Notes under the pieces: generated by a model
Seen by the model: only the letters and a program-made list of their open reading frames with translations
Database searches by the model: none
What the model was told of the DNA's origin: nothing
Source: Antitrichia curtipendula
Lineage: Eukaryota; Streptophyta; Bryopsida; Hypnales; Leucodontaceae
Length of the DNA stretch: 64,000 nt
Direction of reading: 5' to 3'
NCBI GenBank assembly: GCA_951230915.1
Contig: OX579638.1
Span: 22,896,696-22,960,695, forward strand
In this document: one piece after another, positions 56,801-64,000 of the stretch
How positions within the stretch are numbered: the first letter of the stretch is position 1
Layout of the letters: each line of letters starts with the position of its first letter
Translations under genes and position numbers: made by a program

Positions 56801-58765
56801 GAAATACTTCTTCGGCCGAGGACTCTCCATGTTGCAATGGCGATCTTATACATTAAAATTTAGCAGAACTGTCAATGTAAAACCTAAATAGTGGCATGGC
56901 TTTGAGAGACGATGGTGCACCACTGACCTTGATGGTATCACAGACGGCGTTGTGTTCGGCGATAAAGAGCGACTGGAGTGCGGCCACCCCGACCCAGAGG
57001 TTGCGAACATCACCACTGACGGGGATGTTGTCTTCGTCACTCGTCAGCCAGCCATCTGGTCTGATTTTGAGTTTGCCGTCCCGGAACGATCGCACTCTTT
57101 TCTGCGCTTTTTCGTTGCTTCCGTAGATCACACTCGCATCCCTGGTTGTCACAAACCAAACACCTTCAGTGTCACAAAATCATTCATTCAGATTACAATA
57201 CCCTGAACAGAGCACTGAAACTCGACGCCATAGCCGATGATCCAGTGTAGGGATTGATGTACATACCACCACGGAGTTCGAGTGTTGAGGTGGCCAACCA
57301 CGTTCTTGCTTGCAAGAATCTGCTTCGTTGGGTAGAATTTGAAGCTTTTTAATGGACACTGGGCTGCGACCGACGAGGGAGCAGTGACCTCCACTTCCTG
57401 GCCCTAAGGTTAGCTAAAGTTAGGGGAGTTTCCTAGCTTAGTGACTCAAGGTCAGGATTGAAGATTCTTGATGTATGCAAATGCATGATTTTCAAACTCG
57501 ACGCAGCGATGGAAGATCAATGGATGCAGTACCTTCTCTAGATTCTCTTGATGGTCGATCCAGTCATGAATCATGAAGTTGATCCATGACGCCGCAATCA
57601 TGTTGAACTGTTTGCCATAATCTTGCAACTTCTTCCGGTTGAGCAGCTTGGCGGCAACCACCGAGGGATGTGGGTCCAGTTGCTGCAATCAAGCAACATA
57701 ATCTGATATATTGAGGCCGATGAAACTCTAATGGTGGCAGGCAGGGCTAAGGTTAGAGGAACTAAGGTTAGCTAAGGTTAGGGGAGTTTCCTAGCTTTGA
57801 TTGCACTAGACGGAGTTCCCTACTGTAGCTAGACTGTCAGATCCAACGGCCCCTCTCTCACCTCAACCAGTTTGAAAAAGGCCGCATAAAGTTATCACCA
57901 CCCTCCTCTTTTGGGTTTCTATTCTGATCATTATTGCTTCCACCGTTAATATCAAATCATCCAAGATCACTCATTGAGATTATTATCCTCCGTAACTCTA
58001 GTCTGGAGAGTAGACTTGGGATAATCTCTAATCTGGAGTGTGGACTGTGGAGCTATCTCGTGGAAAAACTACATCCTTCTCTTGTTGCCCAGCATGAACT
58101 ATTTTCCACGCCAGGACTCCAGATTCGAGATTCTTACTACACACGAAACAATCTCACAAGCTGTATTCAGGGCATTCAGAGAACTAGAGAGTGACATATA
58201 TATATTAAGAGGAGCACGCACCTCGCTCTCTCGCGGATCGGGCGGCGCGTTTCTCCCGAAGAAGCCGTGAGTCGGATTATCATTATGCAAGAGACTAGAA
58301 TCTCCACCGCTTAGTAGATTCACACCCTCAGCTCGAAGCGGAACGGTTGGGAGTTGATACTCCTGGTTTTGCTTGGCGTATTCGACGGCGATCAGATTGT
58401 ACTTCTGGTGCAGGGTGCGCCGAAGCTCCAGATACACCAACCCCAAAATCACTGGCGCGTTGTACCACTTCCAGAATCGATCGGTCAGATGCACCACCTG
58501 GAAGCAAGCATCACACGGTAATCAATCTTCCGTAACAATAAGTAAAGCTCTCGACAGAACTGTCTAGTTCATTCAATCTGCAACAACTTATCACTTCCTC
58601 CATCTTTAGTACCGAAATCCATTCACAAGATTATTGTGGAAGGACCACTCCGGAATCAGGTGGACTTACAAGGAACATAAGCTTGTGAACGAAGCTCATC
58701 TTGGCGTACACCGGTCGAAGATCAGGCAGCACCAACCACGACGTCACCTTTCCAAACAGCCCCAT
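53894..58765 (-). CDS. DOX: Fatty acid alpha-dioxygenase (alpha-DOX), nine exons, 646 residues
   Basis: Minus-strand exons: 58765-58670, 58497-58222, 57682-57533, 57403-57267, 57141-56928, 56481-56336, 55771-55335, 54735-54492, 54134-53894. All junctions are GT...AG and phases agree, giving 1941 nt. The product is a plant heme alpha-dioxygenase of the peroxidase-cyclooxygenase superfamily, which adds O2 at C2 of fatty acids to form 2-hydroperoxides (oxylipin defence signalling). Arabidopsis DOX1 has about 639 residues. Visible landmarks: distal His163 in FMIHDWIDH, the carboxylate-binding pair His318/Thr323 in HTIDWT, radical Tyr386 and heme-ligand His389 in VYRLHPLLP, and an Arg pair 567-568 before LEAD. 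These numbers coincide with the Arabidopsis ones as I recall them. An oddity is Asn159, where Arabidopsis has Gln. The start ATG (MGLFGKVTSWL) is the only one that fits. The gene looks complete. Confidence 0.95.
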
Positions 58766-58935
58766 CGTTGCCAACTCTCGATCGATCGATCAAACAGCAA
58801 TCATTCACCACAACGTCGATCGTCTAGAAGCCAATACGACGACTGGCAAACCTTCGCACCTTCGCACCTATCTCTAAGGTGAACAAACATGTACGTAAGG
58901 ATGCCACAATGTAGCTAGTCCTATATAGCTAGTTC

Positions 58936-59012
58936 TATATAATTTATTTCTTCTTCGATCTACTACCAATTCAACCGTCAGTTGACCACAAGCAGACGGC
59001 AGTCGGAGTCAA
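58936..59012 (-). promoter_or_regulatory. Alpha-DOX upstream region with TATA-like and W-box motifs
   Basis: Upstream of the start codon (to the right), an AATTATATAGAA TATA-like string lies near 58938-58949 on the minus strand. Two W-box cores, TTGACC at 58982-58987 (plus) and TTGACT at 59012-59007 (minus), follow within 80 bp. W boxes bind WRKY factors and are common before defence genes. Alpha-DOX genes are known to be pathogen-induced, so regulation by WRKY proteins is plausible but not shown. Confidence 0.4.
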
Positions 59013-59295
59013 CAAACGAGGGAGATACTGTACGCACGAGGCCACGAGCAAGCTTGCATGAGATTTACCCCCAGCGACGACAATTAATCCTGGCCACTGG
59101 AGGATGATTCAGAAAAAAAGTACCGCCTGCACTGCTTGTGAAGTTCTTTCGCAACAGGTTTCGCGTGCAGCAGGACAGACAGACTTGCACGCGCTGACGA
59201 CTTCATTACATGCCTCTCATCCACAGCAACTTAGGACATCATGTGTTTCAGGACGTGCCCATCGGGAAAGTACCCCTCATTGCTTCAATATTGTT

Positions 59296-59479
59296 GCAAT
59301 ACTATTTCAATGGGTTAACAGTATAGTATTGAAAGTATATTGTTGCATTACTGCAAATAATAATGCAAAAATATTGAAGCAATGGGAGCCTTGCATTTTT
59401 ATTAAAAGTATATTGTTTCAATACTGCAACAATACACTGTCAATACTATATTGTTAACCCATTGAAATAGTATAATTGC
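59296..59479. mobile_element. Small foldback MITE
   Basis: The left arm 59296-59346 (GCAATACTATTTCAATGGGT...) and the right arm 59425-59479 (its complement, with GTTAACCCATTGAAATAGTA) are inverted. The centre also holds a TGCTTCAATATT/AATATTGAAGCA pair (59281 and 59370). It lies about 530 bp upstream of the alpha-DOX start codon. No coding sequence. Confidence 0.75.
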
Positions 59480-60965
59480 AGGAATGGGTGGCTTTTTCGA
59501 CCTTCAGTGAAGGTCGTCGTCTGTGGAATGGGACGGAAGTTTTGTCTGATTTGAGAAGAATTCATTGGGGGCAGATCAGAGCAATTTTTTTCTTTTTTTC
59601 TCTTCTTGAGAAGGAGTTGTGTCTTTACTACTCATATGATACTTGGTGATATCTATATGAAAACTGGATGATACTTAAAGATAAAATTTGGCTATTGGTC
59701 TTAAAATACAGCAATAATTTTGGCACATTTTTTTTGTTGTACCCAACTGGCGAAAAACCGTGTATGAAAAAAACATTGGATCGGAGGTAGCGCCGCAGCA
59801 AGCGGAGTGGACTGATCCTATGAGAAGTCCATGGCCTACAAAACTCCCCGTAGTTTCCATCAATGTACAGGGAGTACCGGCATTTAATTACAAGTTAGCC
59901 GGTTGAAATCAAGAATTGCCTAATTGATTTCAAAATCTCCAGAAAAAAAAATCAATCATTTAAGAGGAAAATCAAAAAATATTCTCTATTTTTTAAAGGC
60001 CTAGCCGAGAGAATGCTTCAAACAAACAACCATTTGGTCCCAGAAAATGTAGGATTTTAGACGGTTAAACCAAAAATCTCCCCGGACTGTGGTTTCCATA
60101 TTTAGTCTTCTGGGGATCGGCCTTTCCGGTTCTTTGGGCAATTGGGCATTCGATCTGCGATTACACACTGGCAGAGACCTCGTTTAGAATCCCCAAGTGT
60201 GCAAAATTTACACATTGGGTAGATGGTCCAACGATTGGAGGGGGACAATCTACCGGGAATGTACATTTTGCGATTCAATCTGAGATCCCTGTGACTGAGT
60301 AAGTTACTACAATTAATTAATGGCGGCAACGTGTGACACGTTGTGACAGTCACTCCAATTAGTCTGCTGCAGTGATGATATTTCAGAGAGGAACTCTGAT
60401 CTCTTTCTGCGGCCTAAGGGAAGCCGAACCCAATAAGATACCAGTACCTAAATCTAACACCAGTCGTTTATCAACATCTAAAAAAAATAACTTAAAGGCA
60501 TGGGCAAGTGGATGCAAAGGCAAGGACACGTGGACACAAACAAGACACACAGGGATATATAAACTTGTCACAGTGATGGGTAGGGTTTTATGCTGGCCAA
60601 TAAAACGACCTTGATTTGAGTTTTTAAAGGTGTACCGTTTGCGGGTGTTTTCGTGTCATTTCTTGGGTGTTTCCGTGTCCACTTTGGTGTTTCCGTGTCC
60701 ACTTTGGTGTTAGTTTATTGTCCACAGTAGGTACATCTATACACTTGTTTTCAAAAATTCATATAAGCTTGCCTTTAGCACATGCCTTGTACTCTCAACG
60801 CCCACATTCTGCTTGTCCAAGATAATATTCTCCTTCTCCATGAACTATACTTTTAGATAATTAAACACGAAACTCAAAGAAGTCAAAATATTTGGCAATT
60901 TTCTATCATAGCTTTAAAAGCCACTTGTTCATAACATTCAATATTAAAGTAAACCAACCCATTGC
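59480..60965. other. No gene recognised
   Basis: A perfect hairpin CGACCTTC-AGT-GAAGGTCG lies at 59498-59516. A 20-bp unit (GGTGTTTCCGTGTCCACTTT) is repeated at 60666 and 60686, with a partial copy before. The short frames at 60102-60614 overlap on opposite strands and have no motifs. Confidence 0.4.
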
Positions 60966-61400
60966 GGTTAGATGTCTCATAGTGGACACCTCATGATCCC
61001 ATGATGGTTTTTAAAGACCACAATCAAAATCTAATCTAACACCTATGGAGTGATTAGTGACTTCATTAGAAACATCCAACTTTTCCAGTGTAATTCATTG
61101 TAGGAAGTGACTTTTCATGGCATTCCACATTAGAAATTATTGTGACTACTTTAGGTGATTAAGATGAGCATATTGGATACACTTTTTATTGGTTATGGGG
61201 CAACCTGTAGCCCATGTTGGGAAGATCACTTCAGAAATACATAACTAATTCACACTTTGTCTGAAAAATAAAATTTCAACTACTCTCACTATTTCTCAAA
61301 CTTATCTTTGTGTGGAAAAAAATTTGAAAAATTTCAGCAATGGCATGAGGGCAGACTCCAAATTCTAACCACAATGGGCCGTTTTACCTTAGTTGGTACC
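60966..61400. repeat. Dispersed repeat, copy 2 (first at 42612-43070)
   Basis: Same orientation as the first copy. The middle part (about 61190-61230) differs, which implies an insertion or replacement in one copy. Confidence 0.7.
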
Positions 61401-62095
61401 ACTGCCTTCCCTGCAATGGAATGATGTGGAATATTCCACACTCCATCAGTAACTATATATACACGCATCAAAATATGTCAAAGAATTGTAGTGAAGTCCT
61501 TTGGATATCTTTTAGTGTACAATAACTTAAAGTAAGTAGTAACTTGACATAAGTGCCAATACATGAAAAATTTCAAGTAATCAACATTCTATTCATTGAA
61601 AATAATGAATCAAACGGGTACCTTGCTTTTGTACAAAGGCCATTTGCATTTAGACTCAACAATTGGAAGAGAAGTTATATATATACATTTGAGGTGGTAG
61701 AATGTAAAACAAACAATGTGGGAATGTGGGATATGTAAATTAGAAATAAAGGAGCCCAACGGCTCTTAGTTAAGTAAAATGTAACAAGTCGTGTGGGCCC
61801 CCGAGAATCATGTACAAAAATCATATGTTGAACAAAATTGGATCTATTGTAAAGATTAAATTTTTCATTAATAGTCTTTATTTCTAAACATTGAAATCAA
61901 CTATATAGGTGCAACAATGTAGACTACCTTAATTTAGACTAATTGTAACAAATATTTAATACCTAAATCTTTTGGATTGAGGTAGAATCTCTATGATGTC
62001 TTCTTGTAGGTAGCTAGAAATTAAAGTATTGATTGCCTCTAATGTATTTTTATTTACATAGCTCGATTCTTTCTAAATCTTTTCTTTTGCCGAAG
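61401..62095. other. No exon recognised before the GRAS fragment
   Basis: I looked here for the N-terminal GRAS motifs (LHRI, VHIID) and did not find them. The sequence just before 62096 (TTTCTTTTGCCGAAG) looks like a 3' splice site. Confidence 0.4.
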
Positions 62096-63010
62096 GAGGT
62101 GTCGATCATCAGTATCCAGGAGTTGATCTTTGCAAGAAAATAAACGAAACTGGAAATAATCTTGTAGAGTTTGCAAAGAAGTGGGGAGTACCATTTGAAT
62201 TCCAAGCCTTTGTTGGAAAGTGGGAATCATTCAGGGCGAGAGATTTCGATTTGAGGGACGATGAAGTTCTTGTAAAGAAAGCTTGTAACATGCGCAAAAT
62301 TCATGATGAACGTATGCTGTTTAGAAGTCCGTGTGAACTTTCATTGAAGAGGATTTGGAGCTTGAGTTCCAAGGTATAATTTGGAACCATGCCAAAGAAC
62401 CAGGAGCTATTGTATCTCATTTGGTTTGTGATGCACTATAGCGGTCTCTATGAACACCTGAAATTATGGCCTCTAGAGCACTGTGGGCACACAATGTCTT
62501 ACAAGATTATCGGAAGGACAACTTTGCAATTTATCTTTAATTTTCATACTTCAGCGTCTAATTGTGATTCAAAACTTTATTGAGCCAGACTATAATTTTC
62601 TCAATTTATTTTTCATTATTTCTACTACTAATGTTGTGTGGTCGTATTGCTAGGCTTTGATCTTCGACGATAATAGCACAACATTTAACGCTCCACTTTT
62701 CATGACCCGCTTTCGGGAGAGTGTCAAGTATTACAAATTATTATTTGATGGGATAGAATTGTCTATGCCTTGTGATCATCCACATAGAGTCATCCTAGAA
62801 AAGGAGGTATACGGACGAGAGATTTTGAACATCGTTGGTTGCGAAGGACAAGCTAGAGTGGAACGTGCCAAGCCGTACCGTCAATGGCACAACCGATTGC
62901 AACGAGCAGGCTTTTCTCTACGGCCAGCCAATCCGATGGTCTTCAACAAAGCCAAAGCTATGATGGCTATGTTTCACAAAAACAAAGGGATCGGTAAAAA
63001 TGGAGGCTAG
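62096..63010 (+). pseudogene. GRAS-domain transcription regulator fragment (SCARECROW-like), two exons
   Basis: Exon A (62096-62373) encodes the second leucine-heptad region (INETGNNLVEFAKKWGVPFE..., KWESF) and a PFYRE-like part (DDEVLVKKACNMRKIHDE). An intron (62374-62653, GTATAA...TGCTAG) leads to exon B (62654-63010). Exon B has NAPLFMTRFRES, EKEVYGREILNIVGCEG, RVERAKPYRQW and W-x7-G (WHNRLQRAG), all of the SAW region. The best resemblance is to the SCL14/PAT1-like group. GRAS proteins act in the nucleus as co-regulators. Missing are the N-terminus with LHRI and VHIID, and the last part of SAW with its conserved Trp residues: the frame stops after AMMAMFHKNKGIGKNGG. Most GRAS genes lack introns in this domain. 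It is probably a truncated copy, though distant upstream exons cannot be excluded. Confidence 0.8.
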
Positions 63011-64000
63011 TTTCTTATGGGCATCAACAACTAAATCGTACGATCTGTCTTGGTGTGGGAGCCTACACCCTTAGCCGGATTTCTATCATGAAACCTCCCG
63101 ACATTCTTTTAATGACATTCTAATTTTTACATGATGTCCAACCAAGAAGACTATACGTATTATTCTATTCCACTCGTCCTCTGAAGGCCTACAGTTACAA
63201 TTTCTTGACCTACAAATGGTCAAGCAATGCAAGACTTGAGCGAGTCATGTCTATAGGTTAACTTAGTAAGCCCAAATGAAATCGCTGTCATTGATTCCCA
63301 AATCCATGACATTTTGCAAGGGCACTTTCCGATCATTCACGATCATCCCGAAAACATCACACCCCAAAGAAAATTTTCGGTTAAACAATGAAGATACCTC
63401 AGCAGCTTGAAGCTGCTTATGTCCTACATGAAACGTTAAAGCTCCTTGCATGTGTTGTAGGAATACCATTGTATCTAATCATCTGTATCTCATCTTGATG
63501 CACATTTGTGTGCTTGAACACTTTTGAACTAAGAAAGATGAGGTCTGGAAGAATTCGAATTGCGAACACCAATTTCATGATCTCGCAATTGAGATACAAA
63601 ATTGGATTCATGCAATTGCGAAACAAGGGAAACGGAGGAAATGGAGTCCTGCGTTTGCCTCAAAATGCTTGAAATCACTTAGGCACGTCTTCTCACCACC
63701 TAGACTTGTATTCCTTGATCGACACTTATATGGAACTTCAAAATAATGCAAACTAATCTAGTGCATGATGACTCAAGATTGAAGATAAATACTTACAAGC
63801 GTGCCCACGAAGATTCTCAAGTGAAAAGACCAAGCACATTCTATCCAGAGAAATTAGTAAACATGCTATTCGCCTTGAACTTAATTATTGTCCTGAAGTT
63901 ATACTCTCATTGGCAAGCTATTATTTGTGTGTTGATGCAATTCATTGGTGAAGATTGAAAATCACTGAGAAGCATAATTCTTCAAATCGAAAAATAAAAA
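63011..64000. other. No gene recognised (right edge)
   Basis: Two overlapping minus-strand frames at 63263-63626 have protein-like composition but no motif I know and are interrupted. They could be a relic, or the 3' part of a gene beyond the window. Confidence 0.35.

Noticed and set aside
58099..59457. Plus-strand frames antisense to and upstream of the alpha-DOX gene (for example 58347-58535 and 59104-59457)
   Set aside because: They are shadows of the dioxygenase exons on the other strand or span the hairpin MITE; no independent support.

Overview
The window looks like nuclear DNA of a land plant with a large, repeat-rich genome. The evidence is plant-type genes (an alpha-dioxygenase, a GRAS-family fragment, a plant-type histone H2B), plant copia, gypsy and hAT elements, and long AT-rich stretches without genes. 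An intron inside the H2B gene, and TTAA-flanked elements with CCCC ends, are both unusual for flowering plants. They hint at a seedless plant or a gymnosperm, but the sequence alone does not settle this. Layout. 1-9.5 kb: an hAT transposase gene of the DUF4371/ZNF862-like type, cut in two by about 5.4 kb of later insertions and preceded by an array of TGCGA motifs. 9.5-15.1 kb: gene-free DNA, a minus-strand gypsy-type element with gag and protease but no reverse transcriptase, and a tRNA-derived SINE. 15.2-26.4 kb: stacked transposable elements around a broken minus-strand copia element. Three separate insertions sit in its coding sequence: a TA-flanked 1.39-kb element, a TTAA-flanked 3.57-kb element and a 296-bp MITE. 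26.4-34 kb: AT-rich DNA with more TTAA elements, two of them nested. 34.2-35 kb: a complete histone H2B gene with promoter boxes and one intron. 35.7-49.9 kb: MITEs of several superfamilies and further TTAA elements, including a nest of two oppositely oriented copies. 50-51.8 kb: a region that may hold an unidentified minus-strand gene or relic. 53.9-58.8 kb: a complete nine-exon minus-strand fatty acid alpha-dioxygenase gene encoding 646 residues. 62.1-63.0 kb: two exons of a GRAS-domain gene that lacks both ends. The main result is a family of non-autonomous elements with TTAA target duplications and terminal repeats starting CCCCTAAAGG, the signature of piggyBac-type transposition. At least seven copies can be recognised. 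In one case the copia reading frame is exactly restored by removing the element and one TTAA. In two cases one copy is nested in another at TTAA. I saw no piggyBac-like transposase gene here, so the family assignment rests on ends and target sites only. The real host genes are H2B and the alpha-dioxygenase. They are independent of one another and share no operon-like arrangement.
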